Position numbers and translations under genes: made by a program
NCBI RefSeq assembly: GCF_014337925.2
Contig: NZ_CP143423.1
Span: 1,394,501 to 1,458,500 of the forward strand
Source: Roseobacter fucihabitans
Lineage (GTDB): Bacteria > Pseudomonadota > Alphaproteobacteria > Rhodobacterales > Rhodobacteraceae
DNA length: 64,000 nt
Direction of reading: 5' to 3'
The notes under the pieces: model-generated
What the model saw: the letters and a program-made list of their open reading frames with translations, nothing else
What the model was told of the DNA's origin: nothing
The model's database searches: none
Part shown: positions 8,857 through 16,968 of the stretch, piece after piece
Layout: each line of letters begins with the position of its first letter
How positions within the stretch are numbered: the first letter of the stretch is position 1

Positions 8857-9510
8857 ATGCGCAACATCATCATTGTCGTTAGTCTTGCACTTCTTGCGGT
8901 TGGGGCCTTTCAATACCCGTCATGGCACGCATCGCGAACACAGCTTGCTATCGCAGAAGATCGCGTGCGCGAAGTCATCGAGGCTGGCACGAACAGTGTT
9001 AATTTCAGCGACCTTCCTGCGTTGCGCAGGTTGCCGGCCAACATTGGTGATGTTCCCAATCTGGCCTATCTTACGGTACGTGAAACCAGCTTAAGTGACT
9101 TGTCGGGGATCGAGGGCATAAACACGCTTCAACACCTTGATCTCAATATGACTCATGTGTCCGATCTTGCGCCTCTTACGGGATTACCCAACCTGCGTCT
9201 GGTTCAACTACACGACACATGGATAGAAGACGTGAGCCCGCTCACGACACTGCCAGCGCTAGAGCGGTTAGATATTGGCAAAACACAAATCGCATCACTC
9301 GAACCGATAACCCGCATCGAAAACCTGCAATGGCTCAACCTTTATCGCAGTCACGCACTGGATGGGTCGCGTGACCATTTGGAAACACTCGATAGGATCG
9401 TGTTTCTGGATATTTCAGGCGGCACGGCGTACCGCGATAACTACCGCCCTGGCTGGCAATTCAATTTTGTTTTGCAGTTAAACCGTTACAGGAAAAGGTT
9501 CGGGCTGTAA
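8857..9510 (+). CDS. Leucine-rich-repeat protein with N-terminal anchor
   Basis: 217 residues with a good ribosome-binding site (GGAGG, 8840-8844). The N-terminus MRNIIIVVSLALLAVGAFQY is a signal peptide or anchor. From about residue 65 come four to five repeats of about 22 residues with the internalin-like pattern LxxLxLxxTxIxDLxPLxxLxxL: LAYLTVRETSLSDLSGIEGI, LQHLDLNMTHVSDLAPLTGL, LRLVQLHDTWIEDVSPLTTL, LERLDIGKTQIASLEPITRI, LQWLNLYRSHAL. This forms a curved binding scaffold, with no enzymatic motif. It lies directly behind the anchored hydrolase and may act with it in the envelope, which is inference from spacing alone. Confidence 0.8.
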   Translation: MRNIIIVVSLALLAVGAFQYPSWHASRTQLAIAEDRVREVIEAGTNSVNFSDLPALRRLPANIGDVPNLAYLTVRETSLSDLSGIEGINTLQHLDLNMTHVSDLAPLTGLPNLRLVQLHDTWIEDVSPLTTLPALERLDIGKTQIASLEPITRIENLQWLNLYRSHALDGSRDHLETLDRIVFLDISGGTAYRDNYRPGWQFNFVLQLNRYRKRFGL

Positions 9511-9545
9511 TTGGCGAATTTCGCACCCCATATCCGGCGCACCGT

Positions 9546-10670
9546 CTAGTTTTTCCAAGCATACTCTAACTGAAGCGCCACGAGACGCGCAGTGGCCTCT
9601 CCATAGCGGTTCGCAATGTCCGAAAGTGTGGATGCAAGTGCATTTGCTGGTCGACCCTCGTAAGCTGGGATCTGCGGCAATGCTGCGCCCTCAGCAGCAC
9701 CGAGGTCTGGAACAAAACGCATTCCGTTAAAAGATGCGACTTCGCCTACATCGCCGTCAGAATACGTGGGCAACGTTGACTTGTATGTACGGGACCAACT
9801 GTCTGCAACAAAGGCTAGTTCCAGTTCATCTGTTCCACTGTCCATTTGCATTCCGAGTTGTTCGTTACCCGAGACAAAGTTTGATGCTACCCGAAACACA
9901 TGTTGCGTTTTCAATCGGAACGCCGCGCTATCGTGTGCCTGCCCGAAATCTGCCAACCCTAGTGCAGCCGCACTTTGTTCGGCGCGGGACCGCCCCAAAA
10001 TTGCTTCGACCAACGTCAATGCAAAGGGCAGTGATGCCGAAACGCCTGTTGTCGTCGCAACGCCCCGATCCGCAAGATACCGGTTGTTCAGCTGCAACTT
10101 CGTCGTCGGGCTGATGCGGACCAATTTGTCACGATCATACCAGTGCGTTGTTGCGCGCCTGTCAACCAAGAGGCCTGCATGGGCAAGGACCAGTGCTCCC
10201 GAACAAACACCCGCGACAATCGCCTGTGTTTCACTTTGCTGTCGCAGCCAATTTGCCGCGACTGGGTTCTTTGGATTGTGGAACGCGGGAACAATCACAT
10301 AATCCGCACCTTCAGGATGCATTTCGTCAAATTGGTCAACCGTCATGTCAGGTCGAATTCTTAAGGCTGGCATCAGTTGAACATCGCCTGGCTCGGTGCT
10401 GACAATGATCACATCAGCGGCATCCGAACGCTTTAAAACGCTCCACGGGACGATCAGATCGGTCGCTTCGCTGCCTTGGTTGTCAGCAAGAATTGCAACG
10501 ACGGGTCGCTTTCGCTTTGGGGGCTGCAGTGCCGCGAGTGTGTCTGATCGTGTGATGACATCAGCCTCAGGGGCGCTCTGGTCTATCGTCTCGATCCGCC
10601 CAGTTGAACACGCGACAATAGACACAACGCTGGCCGCACCCGCACCCAACACAAATACACGTCTTTTCAC
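9546..10670 (-). CDS. DJ-1/PfpI (GATase-1-like) domain lipoprotein
   Basis: 374 residues from a GTG start. The N-terminus MKRRVFVLGAGAASVVSIVAC has a twin-basic start and a lipobox-like end (SIVAC), so it is probably an exported lipoprotein. Residues 55-240 form a DJ-1/PfpI domain: PVVAILADNQGSEATDLIVPW, GADYVIVPAF and the nucleophile elbow AGVCSGALVLAHAGLL with Cys, then TTHWYDRDKL. This fold is usually the ligand-binding half of GlxA-type AraC regulators, but here it is freestanding, carries an extra 130-residue C-terminal region, and has no DNA-binding domain. It is divergent from a GlxA-type regulator gene 44 bases away, so the two may form a sensor-regulator pair. Confidence 0.75.
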   Translation of the reverse strand: MKRRVFVLGAGAASVVSIVACSTGRIETIDQSAPEADVITRSDTLAALQPPKRKRPVVAILADNQGSEATDLIVPWSVLKRSDAADVIIVSTEPGDVQLMPALRIRPDMTVDQFDEMHPEGADYVIVPAFHNPKNPVAANWLRQQSETQAIVAGVCSGALVLAHAGLLVDRRATTHWYDRDKLVRISPTTKLQLNNRYLADRGVATTTGVSASLPFALTLVEAILGRSRAEQSAAALGLADFGQAHDSAAFRLKTQHVFRVASNFVSGNEQLGMQMDSGTDELELAFVADSWSRTYKSTLPTYSDGDVGEVASFNGMRFVPDLGAAEGAALPQIPAYEGRPANALASTLSDIANRYGEATARLVALQLEYAWKN

Positions 10671-10714
10671 AGCTTTTCCTTTTCTAATTTCAGGCTGAAT
10701 GCTACGAGATCGCC

Positions 10715-11715
10715 ATGAATGGCGTAAATGACATAGTATCCGCGAAAAATGCCAATCAACGTCAAATGGTCATTGTTCTTTTTGACGGTGCGAACGCATT
10801 AGGTGTCGCCGGACCGGGCAATGTCTTTGCACGCGCGAACCAATTGATGCCAGGCTCATATGATGTTGTTTATGCGGGCCTGAACTCGCAGCCCGTCCAA
10901 GCAGAATGCGGCCTGCAAATCACAGGCCTGACACCGCTCGCAGAGATCAATCACCCAATTGACACCATTATTGTGTCAGGGGGGTCTGAAGAGGGACTGT
11001 TTACCGCTGGCAGTGATGGAAAGCTCGTTTTGTGGCTACAGCAACGTCGAAAGACGACACGACGCATAGGCAGCGTTTGCACCGGCGCTTTCGTCCTTGC
11101 AGCCTCTGGGCTGGCGGATGATCGACCTATCGTATCTCATTGGGCGTCATGCGATCTTTTGGCGACGCTGTTTCCACGGGTCAGGGTCGTACCGGAGGCG
11201 TTGTATATCAATGATGGTGATATTTTCTCCAGTGCTGGTGTGGCGGCAGGGATAGATCTTGCCTTGGCGTTGGTTGAAGACGACTAGGGCACGACATTGC
11301 GCTTGAAGTTGCAAAATCGCTTGTGCTCTTTTTGCGGCGATCTGGCGGGCAGTCTCAGTTCAGCAATACATTAAAGGCGCAGCACGCCGAAGGCGGCCGC
11401 TTTGCAGACCTACTTGCGTGGATCGCCGATAATCTTGCGGATGATCTGTCGAATACACGGCTTGCCGCGCGTGCAAATATGTCGGACCGGACCTTTGCCC
11501 GCCGGTTCCAATCAGACTTGGGGGCAACACCCGCAGCTTATGTCCGGTTGATGCGGGTCGAGGCGGCGCAACGTCTTTTGACCACAACCAAGCTTTCATC
11601 CAAGATCATTGCATTTCAGGTTGGCTTTCAATCGGTGGACGCATTTGAGGCTGCTGTAAAGACAACGGTAGGCAAGTCGCCTCTCGCGTTTCGGGAAACA
11701 TTCGAAAAACAGTGA
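10715..11715 (+). pseudogene. GlxA-type AraC-family regulator, broken by a one-base frameshift
   Basis: The first reading frame (10715-11287) encodes the DJ-1/PfpI half: MVIVLFDGANALGVAGPGNVF, DTIIVSGGSEEGLF and the elbow IGSVCTGAFVLAASGLADDR, to EDD then TAG. The other frame continues without a gap as GHDIALEVAKSLVLFLRR, GGQSQF and a complete AraC HTH domain ending at 11715. One lost base near 11285 (for example a C in GACGACCTAGGG) explains the break, because restoring it gives an uninterrupted family-typical protein of about 333 residues. Either the gene is dead, or a sequencing error or frameshifting rescues it. It faces away from the PfpI lipoprotein gene. Confidence 0.85.
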
Positions 11716-11856
11716 GCCAGCAGAGAAAAGCCGCATCTGGGAAAAATCAAGTTTCACGGTTAGGGTGTTAGCGGTAGCCTGCTGAGTAGAGACGCAGCTG
11801 ATGACAAGGGCGCTGGCCGCAACTGGAGAGCTTTAGCGCTATAAAACTGCTGCCGC

Positions 11857-11920
11857 TGCAAATGCGAATACATGTTGCGTCAGTAATGATGACAACTGCA
11901 AAAGCCCGGAACGTCCCGCA
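11857..11920. repeat. Copy of dispersed intergenic repeat family A
   Basis: The gap 11716-12006 has no convincing gene. It carries GCAAATGCGAATACATGTTG, then CGTCAGTAATGATG and ACAACTGCA, which aligns by eye with the paired copies at 35451-35515 and 35625-35695 (core AATGCTGCGTCAGCAATAGC). A 20-codon plus-strand open frame (11969-12028) ends at the relaxase truncation point and is too short to interpret. Confidence 0.45.
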
Positions 11921-12006
11921 ATTCAGTTATCCGATCCGTTTGTGGCGAAAAGAAAATACTGATCCCAGATGCTCACCACGCTCAATGACCGCTTCGATGA
12001 CATGGT

Positions 12007-13107
12007 CTATGCCGCGACAGCGACTTTCAACTCGTCGTCCAAACCACGATCGAGGAGTCGCCCGACAATGGGATCGTTTAGGCCGTCGCTTGCAAGGACA
12101 TAGTTAGCTGTGCTGCGCGCGATGCCGCGTGCTGTAAGTCCGCGATGGATGCGCTTGATGATGTCGCCGCGCTCGCCGAGTTCGCGCAAGGTTGGTTCTG
12201 TGTCTTCGTCCATCACCCATTGGCCTGGGCCAACTTGATCGGCCAGACCAAGTGTTTCCAATTTGCGCAACCGGCCGATCTTGAGCGCATGATGGTCGTC
12301 AGGCTTATGGCCAGACACCGGCGCGAGATCAATAATGCCGAGGCGATTGGCGTCTCGTGCAAGCTGCCGATCGAGGTTGGTCCAACTTTCGCTGTCGATC
12401 TGGCGTTCGAGCGTGTTGCGAATGTCGCGGTCTGTCCGGTGGCCAAGGTCTTGCGTGATCAGATCTTGAGCCCGCGCCCGCATCCCCTCCTTGATATAGT
12501 CGCGCGCGATGACGAGATCTTCGCCATTATCGGCACGACCCCGAGCGATGACATGGATGTGAGGGTGTTCGGTGTTCCAGTGATCGACGCCGATCCAATC
12601 CAGTTTTGTGCCCAGATCCTTTTCCGCCTGGTGCATCAGGTCGCGTGTGAAGGATTTGAGGTCACTCATATCCATGGCGTCTTCTGGGGAGACGATGAAG
12701 CGGAAATGGTGCCGGTCCTCTTCGCAACGTTCCGCAAATGTCTTGGCATCCACGTCGTCTTCGGCAGGTCCGAACATCCGGGCGTCTTCTCCATCCCTAG
12801 TGACGCCTTCGCGTTGCAGGTAGGCAAGATGGGTGACAAGCGGAGCGCTGCGTGCGGTGTGGCGGACCACGCGCGTCTTAATAACGGCAATCCGCGAACG
12901 GCTCGTGAGCCTGTGGTTGGCCTGAACGGTGGCGCGTCTGCCGCGCCCGAAGGATGAGCGGCTGCCCGACGTGATCTTGCCGGACCGAGAGACGCGACCA
13001 CCGGCACGCTGTGTGGCTGCCAAGGCCTGGGCGATGAAGGGTCGCGCTCTCTGGCTGCTTGATGATCGAATGCGGCCGGGTCGGATGCGGAAGTCGTCTT
13101 CGCTCAT
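12007..13107 (-). pseudogene. DUF3363-type relaxase/mobilisation nuclease, 3'-truncated
   Basis: The start at ATG 13107 (MSEDDFRIRPGRIRS) has GGAG upstream. The protein carries the relaxase core of the VirD2-like/DUF3363 family: DRHHFRFIVSPEDA, LDWIGVDHWNTEHPHIHVIARG with the metal-binding His pair, and NGEDLVIARDYIKEGM. It would nick oriT and pilot DNA in transfer. Family members run to roughly 600 residues or more. This one follows the family to GRLLDRGLDDELK and then ends in VAVAA, so the C-terminal DUF3363 half is missing from about 12025 onward. The join is where the conjugation order is interrupted by unrelated genes. It is probably non-functional. Confidence 0.8.
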
Positions 13108-13351
13108 GACAGCAGCTCCACACATCGCGCTAAGATGTTGAACTCACTGCGGAAGGATTTGATTTGCAGGCTGCGCTGATGATGCGCACCTCGCGAAATC
13201 GTCATGTAAGTCTCTGATATCACACTCCACAACCGCGGCACGCATCGTGCCCTTTTATCTCGCCATCCCTTTCCTCTGTCTCCTGTTGCACACCTCTTGA
13301 TACCCCAGCCTGCGCGGTAGACCTCTAGGGTGCGATTTCGCCTCATGCCCA

Positions 13352-14056
13352 TCATTGTGAGGGATCCGAGCGAGATGGTGTGACGAATATCCCGTCCGGA
13401 CGATCCGCTGACGGGGCAAGGGCATGCGGACCCAAAGCTCTCGGATCGGCGTCAGATTGACGGTATATCTGCGGTTGAGCTGTTGTCGGTGCGCCATCGA
13501 CAGGCGCTACAAAGAGCGCGGCGTCACGCCAATCCGCCGGTCGTACGGTGGTATGACGGCTGCCCGGCGGACACTCTGATCCGATCATCGGCGCAAGCAT
13601 CGCGACGTAGGCGCGGGTTTCGCGCGGCAGTGGACGTCCCGTCGCGAGATGCTCCGCATAGCGGTTTGGACCCGCGTTGTAGGCGGCGAGAAAGCCCGGC
13701 GCGCCGAAGAGATCGTACATCTCGCGCAGGTAAGCCGTGCCGCCGAGGATGTTATCGCGGGGCTCGAAGGGGTCGTTGCCGAGACGGTGGCGGAGGCGCA
13801 GTTCCGTCCAGGTGCCGGGCATGATCTGCATCAGACCCATTGCTCCGGCGGTGGAGACGGCGGTCACCCGACCCGCACTTTCCACCTCCATCACCGCCCT
13901 GATCCAGTGCTCTGGAATACCGAAACGCTGCGACGCTTCGGCGATATGGTCGGCATGAGGATGCGCGGATGAACGCTCTGCCGCAAAGTTCTGAGCATGT
14001 ACAGGTATCGGTGGGACGGCATTCACAAGCAGGCCGGAAAGAAGGAGGAGTCGCAA
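13352..14056 (-). CDS. Lytic transglycosylase of the conjugation system
   Basis: 234 residues. A TTG at 14056 begins LRLLLLSGLLVNAVPPIPVHAQ, a Sec signal peptide. The catalytic SLT domain shows AVMEVESAG with the catalytic Glu, STAGAMGLMQIMPGTW, and NILGGTAYLREMYDLF to AAYNAGPNRY, all goose-type transglycosylase signatures. It opens the peptidoglycan locally so that the mating channel can be built (VirB1-like role). A Pro/Asp-rich tail follows the domain. The gene precedes the relaxase, the usual position in this ICE family, and overlaps by 34 bases the 3' end of the chimera upstream, which suggests that a deletion joined them. Confidence 0.88.
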   Translation of the reverse strand: MRLLLLSGLLVNAVPPIPVHAQNFAAERSSAHPHADHIAEASQRFGIPEHWIRAVMEVESAGRVTAVSTAGAMGLMQIMPGTWTELRLRHRLGNDPFEPRDNILGGTAYLREMYDLFGAPGFLAAYNAGPNRYAEHLATGRPLPRETRAYVAMLAPMIGSECPPGSRHTTVRPADWRDAALFVAPVDGAPTTAQPQIYRQSDADPRALGPHALAPSADRPDGIFVTPSRSDPSQ

Positions 14057-14802
14057 AAGTCGCGTGGGTGATTGCCAACTGCACGTTCGGTTTGGTTGTG
14101 GGTTGCGTCGGAGAAACCTTTCGGATCAAGCCACGTGCGATGCGCGCCCGCGATCGCGCCATCGAGATCGGTCACCGATGCAATGAGGGCAGGCCAGGTT
14201 TCGGTCTCGGAATGCCGATCTGGTCGGTAGTAGCAGCGAGGATGAAATCGCAGGCTCGCTGTGTTGGACAATGCCGCCAGCCCACGATTGCGCAGGTATG
14301 TTGCGGCCAGAGTCCCTACAATCGGCTGCGACATGGCAAATAGCCGTCTGGCTGCTTTCGGCGATCCGGACGGTGCGGGGTTGGATCGGGAGGCCATGTC
14401 GCTTGGGCGCTCTGGAAGCGGTAGGCTGAGAAACCGCCGGGCCTCTTGTGCGATATCGGCAAAATCGACGAAACCGCAGGTCTCGCGAATGATGTCGAGC
14501 AGATCGCCATGCTCTCCGGTGGCCGCATCGGTCCATTTCCCTGCGGCACCTTTGCCGGAAAGCGTGCCTTTGAAGCGACGACCGCCTGCCGGGATTTCAA
14601 ACATGCCGGTCTCCGAGCCGTTCTCGTCCAACACGGGCCGCACCGTCAGGCTGGCCAGCAGGGTGCGCCGGGCGATGTCCTCGGCCAGCTCCTCAATCGA
14701 CACACCAGCCTTGATGTGACGGACGTTGGACTGGCTGAGCAGGAGCTTGTTGAAGGGGATGTCGCGTGAGGCGCTCAGGGTGATTTTCTGTTGCTTGGTC
14801 AT
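14023..14802 (-). CDS. Chimera of ParB-like N-terminus and toprim-protein middle (deletion fusion)
   Basis: From ATG 14802 the first ~85 residues are those of an ICE ParB/Spo0J-like nuclease: IPFNKLLLSQSNVRHIKAGV, SIEELAEDIARR, MFEIPAGGRR. At GGRR the sequence switches in frame to an ICE toprim/primase protein: GKWTDAATGEHGDLLDIIRE, CGFVDFADIAQEARRFLSLP, YLRNRGLAALSNTASLRFHP, AGAHRTWLDP. The toprim catalytic part that should follow is gone; the frame runs through an unrelated tail (FPACL) into the start of the transglycosylase gene. Two deletions are therefore implied, one of which kept the frame. Neither activity is expected to survive intact. Confidence 0.82.
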   Translation of the reverse strand: MTKQQKITLSASRDIPFNKLLLSQSNVRHIKAGVSIEELAEDIARRTLLASLTVRPVLDENGSETGMFEIPAGGRRFKGTLSGKGAAGKWTDAATGEHGDLLDIIRETCGFVDFADIAQEARRFLSLPLPERPSDMASRSNPAPSGSPKAARRLFAMSQPIVGTLAATYLRNRGLAALSNTASLRFHPRCYYRPDRHSETETWPALIASVTDLDGAIAGAHRTWLDPKGFSDATHNQTERAVGNHPRDFCDSSFFPACL

Positions 14803-14805
14803 CGG

Positions 14806-14862
14806 GGTTCTCCGCGACGGGCCGGCCGGGAACCTCTCTCGACCTTTCAAACCCGTCACGAA
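14806..14862 (-). ncRNA. Structured 5' leader of the ParB/toprim chimera, probable radC RNA motif
   Basis: Read on the minus strand, GACGGG (14857-14852) pairs with CCCGTC (14821-14816), and inside it GGTCG pairs with CGGCC, one pair being a G-U wobble. The 3' arm is followed directly by GCGGAGAACCCC and the ATG, so the Shine-Dalgarno sequence abuts the stem. The same architecture precedes both DUF932 genes. Location, partner genes and form match the published radC motif found in leaders of ICE genes, but that name is recalled, not checked by a covariance model. Confidence 0.65.
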
Positions 14863-14925
14863 AAACCCGGCCCACCTCTTCCTCTGGGGGAGGGACGGAC
14901 CGGGACAATCTGGGTGCGACGTTGC

Positions 14926-16119
14926 TCAGGCGGCAGCTTCCAGCAGCTTCTTGGCGCGGGTTTCCATCTCCAGCCGCGCGTCTTGCTGGGGTTTGTTGCG
15001 CGCGACCGCCGTGATGCCCTGCACGAAATCAAAGACGCTTTCGGGCGGACGGCCTTCTTCGGTCAGGACGGTGTCGATGATCGTAGATGCCGCTGCTTTC
15101 GAGAACCCGCGCTTGCGCAGGAAGTCGGAGCGATCTTCATCTGTCCGTGCGACAATCTTCTCCCGCGCGGCGCGGATGCCGTCGATGAAGGGCGCGGGCG
15201 ATGAGTTGGCGAAATTCCTGAGGGCCGGGGCGGCCTCATGTGCGAAACGGGACGCGGCATATTTCGAGTGGCGGATCTTGATCTCCTGGAAATCCTCGAC
15301 GCCCCAGAGGTTGCGGTTCTGGCAGACGGCACGGAGGTAGAAGCTGGCGATGCCCAGCGTTTTGGCACCGACCTCCGAATTCCAGCAGTAGAACCCCCGG
15401 AAATAGAGGTCGGGCGAGCCGTCGGGCAGCAACCCCGCCTCGATCGGGTTCAGGTCATCGACCAGGAACAGGAACACATCACGATCCGAGGCATAGAGCG
15501 TCGTTGTTTCCTTGGTCACGTCCACACGCGGATTGTAGATGCCCGTAGACCAATCGAGCACGCCCGGCACCTTCCAGCGCGTATCACCGGTGCCGTTGCC
15601 CGCGATGCGTTGCACGGCAGAAACAAGCTCGTGATCGTAGATGCGGCCGTAGTCGGGGCCGGTGACAGCGCGCAGTTCCGTGCGCCCGTTCGCGACCTCC
15701 ATGGTCCTGATCTGCTCTGCCCGGTGGTTGGTCAGCCCATATTGCAGGTTGATGCCTGCAAGCGGTGCGGGCAGTTGGCGCAGATAGGCGGCTGGCGCGC
15801 CGACAATGCTCGACAATTGTCCAAAGCTCCAATGCGTCGGCGCGATGGGTTCGTCGGCCCCGGGTAGGACCAACCCCAGTTTCTCGGGGTCATCGCGATG
15901 CGCCTCGACCCGGATCGCGGCACTCTCCACGGTCCGTGTTCGGCTCTGCTCAGCGCGGGTTTTCACAGACGCGAAGAGGTCGTCGAGTGACAGGTATCGC
16001 TCATCATCGGGGCGCGAGAACCACTCCGACGAGACGCGATCCACGTTTTCACCGCGTGACACATCAACCTTGTAACCGCCACTGGCGTTACGCCCGGCAT
16101 CGATAATTTGGGTATTCAT
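14926..16119 (-). CDS. DUF932 domain protein of ICE (copy 1)
   Basis: A 397-residue cytoplasmic protein of the DUF932 family, found beside ParB-like and toprim genes in many alphaproteobacterial ICEs; its biochemical role is not established. Recognisable blocks are SSEWFSRPDDERYLSLDDLF, VPGVLDWSTG, LYASDRDVFLFLVDDLNPIE and YFRGFYCWNSEVGAKTLG. It is intact and roughly nine residues in ten match the second copy at 60649-61842, so the two come from related but separate elements. The leader directly upstream is a structured RNA. The downstream partner gene is the ParB/toprim chimera. Confidence 0.88.
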   Translation of the reverse strand: MNTQIIDAGRNASGGYKVDVSRGENVDRVSSEWFSRPDDERYLSLDDLFASVKTRAEQSRTRTVESAAIRVEAHRDDPEKLGLVLPGADEPIAPTHWSFGQLSSIVGAPAAYLRQLPAPLAGINLQYGLTNHRAEQIRTMEVANGRTELRAVTGPDYGRIYDHELVSAVQRIAGNGTGDTRWKVPGVLDWSTGIYNPRVDVTKETTTLYASDRDVFLFLVDDLNPIEAGLLPDGSPDLYFRGFYCWNSEVGAKTLGIASFYLRAVCQNRNLWGVEDFQEIKIRHSKYAASRFAHEAAPALRNFANSSPAPFIDGIRAAREKIVARTDEDRSDFLRKRGFSKAAASTIIDTVLTEEGRPPESVFDFVQGITAVARNKPQQDARLEMETRAKKLLEAAA

Positions 16120-16120
16120 T

Positions 16121-16180
16121 GGGTATCTCCCGCGACGGGCGGTCGGGAGCCTCTCTCTCGACCTCCAAACCCGTCACGGG
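16121..16180 (-). ncRNA. Structured 5' leader of DUF932 copy 1, probable radC RNA motif
   Basis: On the minus strand GACGGG (16175-16170) pairs with CCCGTC (16139-16134), enclosing GGTCG paired with CGACC around an AGAGAGAGGCTCC loop. GCGGGAG follows the 3' arm just before the ATG, serving as Shine-Dalgarno sequence. Compared with the leaders at 14806-14862 and 61846-61903, the inner stem changes from a T-A to a T-G pair while the pairing is kept, as expected for an RNA under structural selection. Confidence 0.68.
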
Positions 16181-16280
16181 GACAGCCTCCACCCTCTCAC
16201 GTCGATGGTTGTCCGGATTGAACGCTTCTCGGGACGATTGTCCGATGCTTGTATACAAATTCCGGACAATCTACTTCCAT

Positions 16281-16314
16281 CATGTCCGAAATCATGCTAC
16301 AGATTTCGGACATG
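16281..16314. promoter_or_regulatory. 13-bp-arm palindromic operator at the start of the AbiE operon
   Basis: CATGTCCGAAATC (16281-16293) and GATTTCGGACATG (16302-16314) are exact inverted repeats with an 8-base spacer. Further TGTCCG/CGGACA words at 16238-16243 and 16262-16267 form a second, shorter inverted repeat (ATTGTCCG ... CGGACAAT). AbiEi antitoxins are known to repress their own operon by binding inverted repeats, so this is the likely autoregulatory site. It covers both candidate start codons of the antitoxin gene. Confidence 0.65.
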
Positions 16315-16968
16315 GACAATGCATCAACAGATCTAAAGCGCGATATCCTGACACGGATTGCGAATGGCACGCCGCGTGGCGTCTGGACACCGAGGGATTT
16401 TCTGGATCTCGGCGAACGTGATGCCGTGGACAAAGTGCTGCAGCGACTGACGCGGGCAGGGGTTCTGCGCCGGGTGGATCGTGGCCTCTACGATCAACCG
16501 TCGACCAATCGCCTGACCCAGAAAGACAGTCCGGCAGATCCCCGCGAAGTGATTGATGCCATCGCACGCCGAGATCAGATACGCGTCCTTGTCGATGGAA
16601 TGACGGCCGCAAACGATCTGGGTCTCACCAATGCTGTCCCAGCAAAGGTCCTGGTGCATACCGACGCCCGATTAAAATCGATTTCGCTCGGCCAGCTCGA
16701 CATCGTGTTCAAACCGACAGCTGCCAGCAAGCTCTATTGGGCTGGCCGGCCGGCCATGCGCATTGTGCAAGCTCTGCATTGGTTGCGGGATACGATGGGG
16801 CAGGTTGACGAGGATCAGGTGCTGATCCGCCGCCTCACGGCTCTTCTCAATGATCCGACGAAAGGCAAGCGCCTTCGCGACGATCTCGATGACGGGCTGA
16901 CGACATTGCCCAGTTGGATGCAAAGCCTGTTGCGCCCGATACTCGCAGAGCATGCAGGTGCCACGTGA
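16282..16968 (+). CDS. AbiEi-type antitoxin (DUF6088 family)
   Basis: The antitoxin and autorepressor of a type IV toxin-antitoxin pair. The N-terminal winged-helix reads GTPRGVWTPRDFLDLGERDA, VDKVLQRLTRAGVLRRVDRGLYD, typical of DUF6088/AbiEi. A C-terminal domain of about 120 residues then contains VDGMTAANDLGLTNAVPAKV and LYWAGRPAMRIVQALHWL. The start could be ATG 16282 or ATG 16312; a strong palindrome spans both. The gene ends in GTGA, overlapping the start of the toxin gene, so antitoxin and toxin are translationally coupled. It is divergent from the DUF932 gene and probably part of the ICE cargo, where such pairs stabilise the element or act against phage. Confidence 0.82.
   Translation: MSEIMLQISDMDNASTDLKRDILTRIANGTPRGVWTPRDFLDLGERDAVDKVLQRLTRAGVLRRVDRGLYDQPSTNRLTQKDSPADPREVIDAIARRDQIRVLVDGMTAANDLGLTNAVPAKVLVHTDARLKSISLGQLDIVFKPTAASKLYWAGRPAMRIVQALHWLRDTMGQVDEDQVLIRRLTALLNDPTKGKRLRDDLDDGLTTLPSWMQSLLRPILAEHAGAT

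Noticed and set aside
11969-12028. A 20-codon plus-strand frame ending at the relaxase truncation
   Set aside because: Too short to judge and without any recognisable feature; noted only because it touches the junction.
12145-12957. A 270-codon plus-strand open frame across the relaxase gene
   Set aside because: It is the reverse-strand shadow of the relaxase frame, with no ribosome-binding site and no family resemblance.
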